From Adiantum capillus-veneris (Eukaryota; Streptophyta; Polypodiopsida; Polypodiales; Pteridaceae), in NCBI GenBank assembly GCA_014529385.2, contig CM043967.1, positions 135,231,182 through 135,295,181 of the forward strand: 64,000 bases of DNA. The letters run 5' to 3'. How positions within the stretch are numbered: the first letter of the stretch is position 1; every line of letters starts with the position of its first letter. The position numbers and the translations under genes are program-made. The notes below the pieces were generated by a model. That model did not search any database. It saw only the letters and a list, made by a program, of their open reading frames with translations, and was not told the DNA's origin. Below are positions 31,134 to 42,240 of this stretch, one piece after another.

Positions 31134-31195
31134 AGGTTGCATGCAACCTTTGTTCTTGCTAAAAAATGCGACACCCATTAGCGACGTCGCTAATG
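31134..31195. repeat. Two perfect palindromes in the E LTR
   Basis: A 16-bp perfect palindrome (half-site AGGTTGCA, 31,134-31,149) is followed 26 bp later by a 20-bp perfect palindrome (half-site CATTAGCGAC, 31,176-31,195, centre ACGT). These are single copies, not an array. Confidence 0.85.
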
Positions 31196-32416
31196 AGTCC
31201 CTTCCCTTGGTGACGTGGAAGGGCCGATTTTGTGCAACACGGGCTTCGATGCGAGTGGCACCGAAGTTGATCATGCCGACGTTTTGAGCGTATTTTGCTT
31301 CTTCAGCGGGATCAACCGAGCATCCTACCGTGCACTACAAGCGTATCTCACTCCCCTCCGCCCTGTTCTTCGTTGCCTGCACTCCATGCCTTTCTTTGTT
31401 TCACACTCTTTTTTTTTCTATTATTGGGTGACCATTCCCCTTTTGAATATGTTGGGTGACCCTTTACTTATTTTGGGCGCCCGTTGAGCTCGTTTTGGAG
31501 GCATTGGCCAAGCCCTTAAGGTGGGCGGCCAGTTTGGCTTGGGCAGGCTTTGCTTAGTGGTCCACATTAGGTTTTAAAAAAAAACCCTTGATTTATGAAA
31601 CGGTGGCCCTTATTCATTTGCCTTGGCAGACCTTGTCTTAGCTCCTTGGGCGGCCGGCCTTAATAAGCACCACCTTTGGCATACATGCTGGCCAAGGCAT
31701 CGCCCATACTCATTGCATTCCAAAAGATGACATTTTTGACAGAGAACTGAACAAGAACTTTTTGTGCCTTCGTAAGAGCACCACATTTTGCATACATATC
31801 GGCCAAGGCTATGCCAAGCAACTCAATTTTCTACAGCAAGCCGCAGAAGTGTTGGCCTTTCCCCGCAATATGTGCATTCCAAAACCTGGGTAAAACTCAA
31901 AATAGCACTCCGACCGAGCCGACCAGACTGGTACAGAACCGGCCCCTGGTGCATTTTAAACGGTCAATAACTTGACAACCATAAATCCGATCATTGATCT
32001 GAAAAGACAAACGCGCTCCACAAAGTGAGCACTTCAGCCTGATGCATTCATTTCATTCTTGTTCCTTCAGCTGCAGTTGGCCAATCTGGTACGGATCTGC
32101 TACCGACTCAACTTAAAATTGTCATAACTTCCTATCCGTAGCTCCGATTGATGAGCTGTAAAGACAGGCTGTAGAGCTTTTTGAGTACTTCAACGTGGAT
32201 TAATAAAACCCCAACTATGACCACATTAATCACACTCACTGTTTGTCATTACCAAGTCATCTTTTGGCCCTTAGAGCCCCACTTGATACACTTTTAGCTT
32301 AAAAATTGGCTTGTTAGCAAGCCCTTATACCTGCTGAACAATCATGCAGGACTCAAATACACCTGATCGGCATTCCTTTGCTTATTTTCTTGTCATGGGA
32401 GCGAAGCGGCACGACA

Positions 32417-33546
32417 ACGCATTACATTACATCCTTACCATCCTCTTCCATGGTTTCCACTTTGGTTGTGTATATCTCCTTTAGAGCTTTTTCCAACTCC
32501 TGATATTTCTTTTTCCGCTCGACTCATGTCATGGTTGGCTTCTTATCCTGTGAGCTTGCTTGAGTATCCTTCCTTGTTTTTCTCAATGTCTGAGACATTT
32601 CTAAGTTTTTGTTTGAAGGATATATGCCAGTGATTTTGTCCTTGACACAGTCATTTGCATCTATCTGCATCAGAAATTGTGTTTTACTAGAGACTGATGG
32701 CATAAGTTGTGTTTTCACAATTTTGGTGTCTCTCTTTCATCTATACCATTTTTTACTTCTTGGTTTCTGGTTTGGAAAGTCAAAAAACTTTTTCTCCCCT
32801 CCTTTTAAAAGTAGCTTAGCTCTCATATGCTCTTTTTTTGACCCCGAATCTTCTGAGGTCGCTGAGTGTTCATCTAACTCATCAGTTGCATCGTAATAGA
32901 GGTCTGAAAAGACTTGTTGAGCTTTCATTAAGTCCTTGGGTTCCTCATCTTCCTCTTCAATGTTGAGGATTGAAATCATTTGGATGGGAATTATGTCGTA
33001 GCCATCCTCATTGCAAAATTGAGTAGGCATAGACGTATTCACACATACATCCATTGTCGCTAAAATTTGAGTCCACTCGAATGGCTCAAACAAATGTTCT
33101 TTTGATGATATATCAGGGATTAGGGTGTTTACTTCTAACCCCCATTTGTCTATCACGTCAGGGTTTTTGACCTGTAAATACTGAGTTCCGTTCCGATCCA
33201 TGTACATATTTCCTTGTTTGTTTGCCCTAACCTCTTCTTCAAACTCAATACCATGGTCATCAATGCAAATAGCATACTCCTTGTTAGGGTCCAAATAAAC
33301 CTGGGCTCCATGACAGGTAGTCTTGTAAAAAGATAGTATATGCTTATAGTGCACTATCGTTCCGGTTTCTGAGTGAGTCGAGTAAGAAGACATTTCAAAT
33401 GTTGAATATAAAAAAGTGTCTGAGACTTCTTCAAGAATTGTGTGCAAGGAATTGCCTTGATTCAAGCTTTCTTCGGTGGATACTCTATTGGAGGTTTCCC
33501 CGAGTATGCCCTGATTTCCTAGTACACGACCAGATCTAAGGTTCAT
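32417..33546 (-). pseudogene. Element B gag N-terminus fused in frame to the protease-RT linker
   Basis: It starts at the ATG at 33,544-33,546. Residues 1 to about 138 match the N-terminal gag region of A (MNLRSGR, later NPDVIDKWGL). From about residue 152 (FEPFEWTQILATMDV, GYDIIP) it matches the linker between protease and RT of A. The roughly 1,300 residues between are absent, yet the frame is kept. Later in-frame TGA stops (32,737 and 32,524) can be explained by CGA to TGA or similar. The frame continues to GKDVM at the E junction. An in-frame deletion could have given a small non-autonomous product before decay. Confidence 0.85.
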
Positions 33547-35496
33547 ATAGACTTATGAAACCCTGGATAGAGTACTCACCTTTGGGTTGACTTGTCGTCA
33601 ATTTCCACTTAATTCAATTGCTACTTCTGTCAAGCTACTGATTCCTTGTCTATAACCTGATTCCTGTACAAATTTGATCGAGTTAGATATTCTTCTATAA
33701 GGATAGTAGAGCTCTTGATAAATCTCGTGATTGGTCTCTGTGTATCACTGCAAATCGAGCTATGGGAGTTAAAATTTGACTTTCAGATTCGACCTATAGC
33801 AAAAATTCAAAGGTTTGATCTGCAACCTGGAAACTGAGTGTACTTGTACCAATTTTATCCGATTGAACCCAAAATTTCCATGTGGCTTTATATTATGTTG
33901 GTCTAATAATGTATAACTTCAAAAGTCAAAATTGATGTCTTTGGATAGTAGAAGTTAATAATTGCGATTGATTACTTTTATCAATCTTCTGCACTTTTTT
34001 GATTGGTTTAGCAAGTATACAACTTGTTAAAGTCTCTGGAAAAGTTTCAACAAGTTTGGACAAAATTTGATCAAGTTTACCAACTGTTTTGTGTCCGCAA
34101 ACTCTAATTTCAAGAATCTGGCTTAAGTCTCACTTTCTCAATCCAAATTTCACCAAAATTGATTTGTGAAGTCCACTTGGTATGCTTGACCTTGTGGTAC
34201 ACTCAAACTTGCAAATTTCTCAAGTTTTGAAGAAGATGTAAATAATCGCGATTATTTACTCCATCTATTTTTTTGCAACTTTTTGCCCCAACTTTGACAT
34301 AGATCTGTTAAGCACCTCCAGTTAAGGTCACTAGCCAAGTTTCATCAAGTTTGGACAATCCTTGGTCGAATGGTCATCAATTATTAGTCCGTAGACTAAC
34401 TTTGCAAATTTGGTCAAAATTTTCAATCCAGTGATCCAAATCTTACCAAATTTGGTTTGTGGGCTTATTACAACATGTTAAAACTAGTGGTATACTAACT
34501 TGGTCAAAAAAGTTGAAAAATGGGACAGATGTAAATAATCACGATTATTTACTTCTGACAAATTTTTGCAAATTTTTGGTCAACTGAGCATATACACGTG
34601 TTTATCACATCAACATAAGCCTATGAATCAATTTTCAACAAGTTTGGACAAAATTTTCCCAAATTTACACTTAAGATTGAAACTTCAGTTTTCACCCGTT
34701 TTTTGTCAGTTTAGTGATCCAAATCTCTTGGGCCTTTACAAAAGGTGTTTGTACACATGCAACGAGTCAATGGCATGAACCTTGGTCAATTTAGAGTAGA
34801 AAGTTAATAATCACGATTATTAACTTCAGGCTTGAAATAAACACTTTTTTGCAATTTTTTCAAAGATAGTCTTTATATGAGCTATTTTAAGCCTATGAAT
34901 CAAGTCAAATCTTAATTTGGCCTAAAATGTCAAGAAAACGTAGATAATCTGAGTTTTGGCCAACTGAAATTTTTACCTCGAAGTGTCTTTGGGCTTACCA
35001 ACTGGTTCAGACAACTCTTAAACTTACTCTCCAGTCGGATTGAGTGGTTTCAAGTCTTTTCGAGCTATTTCTAGCCGTAGACCTGAAATTCTGCAACTTC
35101 CAATAACAACTCACACTTGATTCTTTCAGAGAGAGCAATGTTCTAAAATCCACCTCGGATCCTACTTACCCTACTCCTAGATTCTCATGCAATGGGGTTG
35201 TGGAAAGTGTCCACAAACACTTGTTTTCTTGTGTTTTATGTTTTTCTGAGCACTGATCTTAAGACTTGTCTCGTCTACCAATCATTCTCAAAATCCTAAT
35301 CTATTTCTACAATCCTACAATCCTAAAGGCACTTAGCAAGTATGATTACTTCCAAGCTACCTCTACACAACAAAAGACGACAATCATAAGCTATGCGGTT
35401 TCTAAACGAAAGTTTTGAGCTCTAGGCGAACCTAGAGGAAGTTAAAGGATAACTTCACAAGACGCTCGTGTTTTTCCCTAGTTTAGATCTCTTCGA
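33547..35496 (-). other. 5' leader of element B
   Basis: 1.95 kb of noncoding DNA with recurring phrases such as CAAGTTTGGACAAAATTT and TCCAAAT-TT-ACCAAA, showing a diverged tandem repeat of roughly 280 bp. The B palindrome sits once per unit. No coding frame is supported. Confidence 0.75.
33953..34826. repeat. Palindrome array B in the leader of element B
   Basis: The half-site GTAAATAATCG plus its reverse complement gives a 22-bp palindrome with TCG|CGA centre. It is perfect at 34,238-34,259. At 34,531-34,552 there is one mismatch (CG to CA at the centre). At 34,801-34,826 a 26-bp version with half-site AAGTTAATAATCG has one mismatch, again CG to CA. At 33,953-33,978 it is degenerate, with TTGCGA at the centre. 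Spacings are about 285, 293 and 270 bp. Confidence 0.92.
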
Positions 35497-35514
35497 TCCC
35501 CGACAGCAACGCCA
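35497..35514 (-). promoter_or_regulatory. Primer-binding site of element B (tRNA-Asp-like, degenerate)
   Basis: The minus strand reads TGGCGTTGCTGTCGGGGA two bases inside the LTR end. It matches the tRNA-Asp primer site at 14 of 18 positions, and all four differences are transitions, which fits decay. Confidence 0.75.
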
Positions 35515-35842
35515 AATGTGAGACGCATGTCTAACCTCACCATCCTATCTTATTGCAGTATTAGCGAGGACCACGATGAATTTGTCAAACCATGGGACGA
35601 AGATGACTTGATTAGTGCATAGAGGCTACAAGAGGGTGTCAATCTCTCGGAAAAAAACTAACAACTCGCATCTAACTCAAGCTATACTCAAATGACTGAA
35701 ATCACCAAAAGCCAATCGCTCATCGACAAAAAAATCACATCCGTTACAGCACCAAATGACATCCAAACGTAACGAAACTTCTAGGACATGTTCATGAGAC
35801 CTAAGCACACATACTTGTGGTCTCAAACCCCACTTTAGGTCA

Positions 35843-35866
35843 AGTTCCAAAATCGCGATTATTAAC
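35843..35866. repeat. Degenerate B palindrome inside the B LTR
   Basis: The core AATCGCGATT is perfect, the right arm ATTATTAAC is intact and the left arm has changed. It parallels the half-copy in the A LTR. Confidence 0.7.
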
Positions 35867-36207
35867 AGCAATGGATTTTTGACCTAGTTGTTTTCGATCC
35901 AGAATGCGTCTAAATGCTTAGCAATGATGCCCTAATACCCCGCCTATGCTTAGTTTTTGATTTGAAAGTGTAAATTCCTAGTTATGATGAAATTAGGCCG
36001 CGGGTCAACGACGTCAAAAGCTACAAAATACTACGAACTGCTTACGTCAATGCGTAGAGCTCTTACCTGTGGTTGCAATGCAACAAACACGACTGCAATG
36101 TGACAACCGAGGAGGGAGTTTGAAGCGCGAGAAGGAGAGGAGTGAATGCCGTTAGCTCACGCTGTGTATTTCTTATCCAAAACTTGTAAAAAACTTACAA
36201 AAATTGG

Positions 36208-36215
36208 CTTTTATA
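36208..36215 (-). promoter_or_regulatory. TATA box of the B LTR
   Basis: The minus strand reads GGTATAAAAGCC, in the same context as the TATA box of the A LTR. Confidence 0.72.
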
Positions 36216-36436
36216 CCTTAGCCAAGGTTTTTGGGTGGTCAAAACTAATAATCTGGAGTTCTACCAAAGCTGGGAAATAACTGGCTGATACAATCTAGAA
36301 GCTTGTAGCCCTGGCTCATTAATTACAGAGTTTATTCGAGAAATTAGGAGTTACAATATTTTCGATTTATCAAAATAATAAATGTTTTACAAAGAGAACT
36401 CCAAAAAATGGTGTTTATGTTAGCTTGCTGCTAACA

Positions 36437-38161
36437 ATCTCATTCTGAACCTGTAACTCTGTATTTCTCACTGAAATCTGCTCTAACTCAGAATGAACCC
36501 TGCTTTCCAAATCCCTGGTCCAATCTTGAAACATCCCTAAGGACAACTTGACCTTGGCCACTTCTTGCTAATGCAATTGTAATTGACCCTGTAAATCCTG
36601 TTGACGTTTCTCTTTTACCTCCACTAACTCCAATTTCAAGGCTTCTACTAAATCCAATTGCTGCTGCAACATGACCTTGGACACTTCATAATCAGCTACA
36701 GTCTGCAACTGTTCCTCCATCTGATACTGCTGATAGGTAACAAAACGCTATAAAGCTTGCAGCATTCTAACAGTTGTTGGTACATCAAAAATACTGATTT
36801 CAGGTTTTGATAAAGTACTTGGACCAATTGCAAAAAAATTCAATGACTTGGCTACTTCATGAATAGAAGCATCCAATTTCCTTTTCTTGGGCATGGTAAA
36901 AGTCTTCCCAATTACCCTGCTAGGTGTTTGGGCATCCACATCCAAATTTTTCAACAAGTCACCTAATATCAATTTATGCTCAGGGCTAGCCAAAACTTGC
37001 TTTGCTTGTTCAGAATAACCAACTTCTAACAAATCTTGCAAAGTCCTCAACTTCTCTGAATCACCTGTGATCATATCTGATTTCTCAAATATCTTACACT
37101 GATCCTACACCAGATTTGACTCAATCATGGGAGTGACAGTAGGTACAAAAAACTTCTCCTGCATCCACCTTTAAGGCAAAGGAAAACAAAGTTGATAGAA
37201 ATCCAGACAACCTGCTGCTACACTGAGTTTTCCTCTTATCAATAGTAAAGATTTTTGCATGAATCCTATCATAGACCCAATGAGCCCAACTGACCTTTCC
37301 TCCACTCTCAGCAAAATACAAAGGTGCCCAATTATCTTTTGACATATAATCATACTTTGCAAGAAAACATACTCTTTCCAGAAACCACTTTAGTTGTTCC
37401 CTTCTACAATAATCAACATTCTTAAGCATGAAGTATTATCTACCACCCTCTCTTGGACCAAATTCCTTTTTTAAGTCATCATTAGAGCATTTAGGAACAG
37501 TAGTTACAGAAGTGAAAGGTAACTTAAATACCTCTACAATAACTCCTGGACGCAGAGTGACCTTCTCTGAGATTGCTCCCCTGGTTTTCCTTAACAACTC
37601 CATCTGAGTTTTTGCATAGATATTAACTCTCCATTGATTCCAAGGAAAAGTGGCAAACTCATGCAAACCCACAGATTTTAACCACCTGTCATTCCTTTCA
37701 GCTTGACAGCCGAGTTCCACCTTGAAATCAATAAAAGGCTCCATCAAGATTTGCAGCATCTTGCTAGAAGATAAAGGGGTTGCTTCTTCTTCTGGTAACA
37801 CCTCTATGTCATCGTCAGGGTCAGAAACATTGACTTTCAAGGTGACACCCTTCCGCCTTGGTCGCAGCTTGCATGAGTCTCCTTGGTCATCATCAGGAGA
37901 GGGCTTCATCGCTGGAGATGCTTTAGCTTTAGGCATGGTGGGTGTGGAGGGCAAAGAAAGCTTGAAAGGTTGCTGCGTATACATGTAGGACCGGTTCACG
38001 TGATTAGCCACAAAAGAGCCATAATGTTTGAAAGTGTGTGAGTTGATTGATGCCTCCCTCACTAGAATGATAACCTTTAGTGGAGAGTACTTTGCACACG
38101 CTTCAAAGCCTAATTTGAAATCCAAACATTTTTTTAAGAATACCAATAAATTGCAATCCAA
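36437..38161 (-). pseudogene. Element K 3' ORF: unknown protein with NLS-like motif and coiled coil
   Basis: Downstream of integrase, a decayed reading frame of at least 550 residues can be followed through stops at 37,436 and 36,748 and one phase change near 37,160. In order: a Pro/Ser/Lys-rich start with MPKAKASPAMKPSPDDD, a basic patch KLRPRRKG, a folded-looking region (WNQWRVNIYAKTQMELL; later WAPLYFAES, then WAHWVYDRIHAKIF), the NLS-like PKKRKLD near 36,890, and a C-terminal Gln/Leu/Glu-rich coiled coil (36,440-36,745) cut by B. The position matches the env-like slot of Athila elements, but I see no signal peptide or membrane segment. The layout loosely recalls plant transposon-associated proteins. 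Function unknown. Confidence 0.65.
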
Positions 38162-38339
38162 TCAAGTAGACTCCGATGTAGTAAACTCCGATCCAATTGA
38201 ATAGCAACCCAGTACTATGTGATGAAGTTTCAACAATGACCTGCTCCATTGGATGAGGGAAGAACTCAACAACTTCACACCAAGTAGAATCTACAACAGT
38301 AGGCTTAAGCCAATCCAAATGAGGTGGCTTTCCCTAAAA

Positions 38340-39420
38340 CTTTTTCAACTTGAACCCATTGATAGGTTTGTCTACTCAAGTGCCAAATACATCTGCCACA
38401 ATGAATGTTCCCCGACCCAAATCTTGCACAATTTGATATGGTTCTTTATATCTTAAATTCAACTTTCCAGGATGAGGACCCAATATGGAGTTGTAAAGCA
38501 TTACCCAATCTCCCACCTAGAAAACTTTGAATTTGACATTCATACTTACCCAAGATTTCCTTCTTCTCTGAATTACCTCTGTAATATAGGAACTGACCAA
38601 CCTGTCTTCCTCCAATTGCATCAAATCCTTACTTATGTGCTGAACTGATAATTTTGGAGTCATTTTCTCAGTAGTGACTATGAGGCTAGCACAAATTCCA
38701 TAAGGACCACAGCCTCAAGACCATATACTAATCTGAAAGGAGTCATACCCGTTGTTACCTTAAAGGATGTTCTGAAAGACCACAAAGCAGAATCCAACTT
38801 TTCATCCCAATCCTTCTTATTCTCTTGAACAATCTTCTTCAAAATTTTAATGAGTGTTTTGTTGGTATTTTCAGCTTGTCCACCGGCCTGGGGATAAGCT
38901 GTAGATTTTTTGTGCATAATCATGTGGGTTTTGGTTAGCTCAAAAATTACTTCATTCAAAAAATGTGTCCCTCTTTCACTTACCAACTCAACAGGACAAC
39001 CAAACCTGGTCATAATGTTGTGATATAGGAACTTAGCTACACTCTGGCCTTGTTGTCTTTTAAAGCCATAGCTTCCACCCACTTAGTATAATAATTAGTG
39101 GCAACTAAAATATACTTGCACCCGTTAGTAGTTGTAGGCTTTAAAGGTGCAACAAAGTCCATACCCCATTTCTAAAATGGTTCCAATGGTAAAATAGGAT
39201 GATATGTCATCCTGTCCCTAGAATCAGGGTGACCCAATTGTTGACATACCACACAACTTTTTGCATAGGAATGAGCATCCTTCAATACAGTAGACCACCA
39301 TAAACCAGCTTGTAAAATATTTTTACCTGTAATATCCCTCCTAAAAAATGACCTCCTGCTGCCCCAAAATGAGCTTCTTGCAAAACAATTGATTCCTCAA
39401 AATCAGGTACCATCTCCTAA
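38340..39420 (-). pseudogene. Element K integrase
   Basis: Fragments in several phases. The longest (38,678-39,082) has the core from [10 protein letters not shown] through SERGTHFLNEV, with the second Asp position changed to Glu, and YPQAGGQAENTNK at the third position. Upstream, near 39,360, EAHFGAAGGHF marks a single zinc-binding module, unlike the duplicated one of element A. Downstream, VGDWVMLYNSILGP marks the C-terminal module, ending at about 38,340. Confidence 0.75.
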
Positions 39421-40600
39421 TTACCTAATCAATTCCTTTTCATACAAGGCTCCAAAAATAACCAAAAAAGGTCTGCTAGTAAGAGCAAATTTCCTTTTTT
39501 GGTCCATCGAAAACTCAGTTGGCATGATGCCATCAGTTAAGAAAATCAACATTTGGTAATACCATGAATCAATAATAGAACTCTGAACTTCAAATAAGTC
39601 TGCATCTAGAAGATCATCCTGAACACCTATAGGTTGTTCTCCTATCTCAATCCGACTTAGATAGTCAGCTATGGTATGCTCTTTTCCAGGTGTATGAACA
39701 ATCACAAAGTCAAATTCCTGTAACAACAACATCCACCTTGCCAACCTTCCTGTATGTAAAGGCTTCTTGATAAGGTATAACAAAGCTTGATGGTCAACAT
39801 GAAATATAACCCAATTACATAAAAGGTAATGCCTGAACTTATTCAAAGCATAAACCATCCCTAAAGCTTCTCTCTCAGTAAGTGAATAATTCCTCTCAGT
39901 AGAGGTAAGCACCCTACTTGCATAGTACAAAGGTCGGAACCATCCTTGGGTCATTTCTTGCATCAAAACAGCTCCAATAGCCACATCCGAGGCATCAACA
40001 AAAACATGGAATGGTAATACCCAATCAAGAGGTTGTAATATAGGAGCTCCCCAATTTGTTATGAAGGTTGTTTTGTGCTGATCCTCCTCAATAACTTTAA
40101 TCTGGCTGTACCCTAAGAAACCATCCAAAAAACTATACATCTCCTTCCCTGCTACTACATCCAATATGGCATTGGAAAAGGATCAGTGATAGTAGCTGCA
40201 TTTAACTTCCTGTAGTCAACACATACTCTAATCTTTCCATTTTTCTTTGGTACCACAATGATTGGAGATAACCATGTAGCCTCATGAATAGGTTTGATAA
40301 ACCCAACTGCTAATAACTTGTCAATTTCCTGCTTGACCTATCGTGCAAAATTAGGGTTCATCCTATATCTTTACTGCACAATCAAAATTGCATCCTCTCT
40401 CATATTAATATGATGCTGATGCAACATTGGATCAATTTCTTTGACATCTGAGTAATCCCAAGAAAATACATCCTTATACTCCAACAACAACTACAACAAA
40501 TCCTGTAGAAATTCTCCATCCACATAAATACCGACCTTGACCATCTTTGGATCATCCTCAGTCCCTAAATTCAACTCCTTTAATGCATCCTGTTGAACTT
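39421..40600 (-). pseudogene. Element K RT (palm deleted) and RNase H
   Basis: RT fingers are visible in mixed phase at 40,160-40,350. The open stretch 39,421-40,164 begins FLDGFLGYSQIKVI and HKTTFITNWG, then jumps directly to the connection before RNase H (LPFHVFVDASD). The catalytic YxDD block and about 130 residues around it are missing. RNase H is otherwise well preserved (FVDASD, TEREALGMVYAL, FHVDHQALL). The deletion is in frame. Confidence 0.8.
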
Positions 40601-40613
40601 TTTTAGATCCACC

Positions 40614-41390
40614 TTACCTTTTGTTATAGATATTATCCACCATGTCTTTGGCATCCTTTTCCTCCTGCTGAACTTCCTCTTTAGTGCTAGAAGAGACACT
40701 ATGATCCATCAACTTTAGTATGTTGGATCCCTGAATTTCCTGACCCATGGCAGGTTCAACAACAATCTCTTCAGGTTCGTGTTCTTTTTGCAAGATACGT
40801 GCAATATCCACCTCAAAAATTGGAACAATAGTTGGATTAGCTTGCAAAAAGTCTTCCTCCTCATCATCTTCTACTTCTTCAGTAAGATTAATTGATTGAG
40901 CAAACAATGGCCTTTCTTTGCCAAGAATATGCTTTCTTCCCAACATAGGAATAGTGATTACCTGTTTACCCTTGGTAAGAACCACTTGATTCTCACCCCA
41001 ATCCTGTTTTACCTTGACTAACCTTAACCAAGGCCTTCCGAATAACATTTCATAGGAAGAATCTCCTTCCTTCATCCTGAGTATTACAAAATTCACTTGA
41101 AACTGCATACTTGCAATCTGAATGGAAGAGTTCCTCAAAATTCCTACATGCTGGACCCTTCTCTGATCTACCATTTTGACCTGGAAAGGTGCTGGTTCCA
41201 ACTTTTCTAAGCCCATTGTAAGATACACTGACTCAGGTAGAATATTGACTCTACATCCTCCATCCAACAATACCTCATCAAATATCATGTATTGTAAAGT
41301 GACTTTAATCACTGGAACCATAAAATCCACATTAGAAGGATGAATTGTGTTAACACTAGGTTCCCTCTGTTTGCTGAGTTGGAATTTCAT
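40614..41390 (-). pseudogene. Element K retropepsin
   Basis: About 258 residues. The active site reads VLLDGGCRVNILPE, with Gly where Ser or Thr is usual, and the C-terminal motif is EMLFGRPWL. It is followed by an acidic linker. The general fold (flap region, QIASMQFQVNFVIL) matches plant Athila/Tat proteases. It lies between the zinc-knuckle gag piece and the RT fingers. Confidence 0.8.
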
Positions 41391-41637
41391 AATGCTTACC
41401 CAACAATTTATGCAATAGCCTTTCTTTAAAGTCAGGTACTCTAGAAATCATTTGATCCAAAGATAAATGTAAAGGAGAATTAATGAGTACCTCAAACCAA
41501 TCAGCTTCAGATACCTTAACCTTCTTTTACTCTTTTAGTAGTTCATCGGAGGAATCGGAATTATCCTCCAAAACCTGATAATATTGCTCCTTCTGAACAT
41601 GTTTATACACCCAATCTCTTACTCCTTTCTGTAGCTC

Positions 41638-42188
41638 CTAGTCAATAGGACCCTTGGCCTTAGACCTTGTTACATCCAACACATCAACATCCTGTTCCAA
41701 CTGTTCTGGATTATTGCAATCAATTTCCTCCTCTTCATACTCCTCTATCTGAACTATTGTTGCCGATCCAGTATATGGTCCCTGATAAAACGGAATATCA
41801 ATGATAATGACATTTTCTTGTGCCAGTGGTTGATTCTGAGGAGGTTGTGGAGGACCTACTTGGTGGTTCTCTTGATTAAAAGGAGAAACTAGAATACCTC
41901 TTCCCTCTCTATGTTTGACCCATAATGCACAACGGAGAACAACCCAATGTTTAGGGTCACCACAATATACACAAGGCATTACCCCTTAGGGTCTTCTCTG
42001 AGAGTTATCCTAGTTTCTCCTAGTTCCTCTCTGATTTCCCTGTCCAAGTGGTCTTCCTCAGAATGGAGCCACTTGATTTGCCTGTGCTGAAGCACTACCC
42101 CGACCAATACCTGAAAGTGGTTTACTCCTTTTCTTTGGATTATACCAACAATGATCAGTTGTATAACCATCCTTCTCAAAAATTTCAC
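41638..42188 (-). pseudogene. Element K gag C-terminal part with zinc knuckle
   Basis: Two overlapping pieces (41,979-42,188 and 41,638-41,979) one -1 step apart. The second begins with a Cys-rich cluster (CVYCGDPKHWVVLRC) that fits a degenerate zinc knuckle, followed by a Pro/Gln/Asn-rich and then acidic region. Confidence 0.65.
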
Positions 42189-42240
42189 AGTACCTTTTGT
42201 CTTTAAGAGCTATAATTGAATATCCGATACTGTTTAGTTG

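Larger units (their letters stand above)
14663..32416 (-). mobile_element. Element E: decayed Ty3/gypsy element of an unusual lineage, interrupted by A and F
   Basis: Two direct copies of an LTR (14,663-15,562, truncated by A, and 30,306-32,416) flank gag, protease, RT, RNase H and integrase remnants on the minus strand. F is inserted inside the integrase. LTR ends are TGTCG and CGACA. The RT active site is FIDDLPIKG and the protease site is DHG, both unlike the A/B/K elements. The RT context (PPQGATN before, PFIDD after) resembles Ty3 elements I associate with basidiomycete fungi and seed-free plants; this is from memory and moderate. The polyprotein is broken by in-frame stops and repeated -1 phase changes. 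E inserted into element B. Confidence 0.85.
30306..32416 (-). repeat. 5' LTR of element E (about 2.1 kb)
   Basis: On the plus strand it runs from TGTCGGGGGATAA to CACGACA, giving matching TGTCG and CGACA termini. The right 0.9 kb is confirmed by the partner LTR at 14,663-15,562. The left 1.2 kb has no partner in the window because A displaced it, so the left edge is inferred from the termini, the primer site and the gag ATG. It contains CTTAAG-rich repeats and two perfect palindromes. Confidence 0.75.
32417..36436 (-). mobile_element. Element B: internally deleted relative of element A, cut by E
   Basis: The 5' LTR (35,517-36,436), tRNA-Asp-like primer site, 1.9 kb leader with its own palindrome array, and the start of gag are present. 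The element is interrupted by E at 32,416. Its gag begins MNLRSGR like A, but the gag core, zinc knuckles and protease are missing and the frame runs straight into the protease-RT linker domain. B inserted into element K. Confidence 0.88.
35517..36436 (-). repeat. 5' LTR of element B (920 bp)
   Basis: On the minus strand it runs from TGTTAGCAGCAAGC to GTCTCACA. Length, TATA position and short stretches (for example GAATTTGTCA near the inner end) agree with the A LTR, so the two are distant relatives. The TATA box is at 36,208-36,215. A degenerate B palindrome with core AATCGCGATT lies at 35,843-35,866. Confidence 0.85.
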
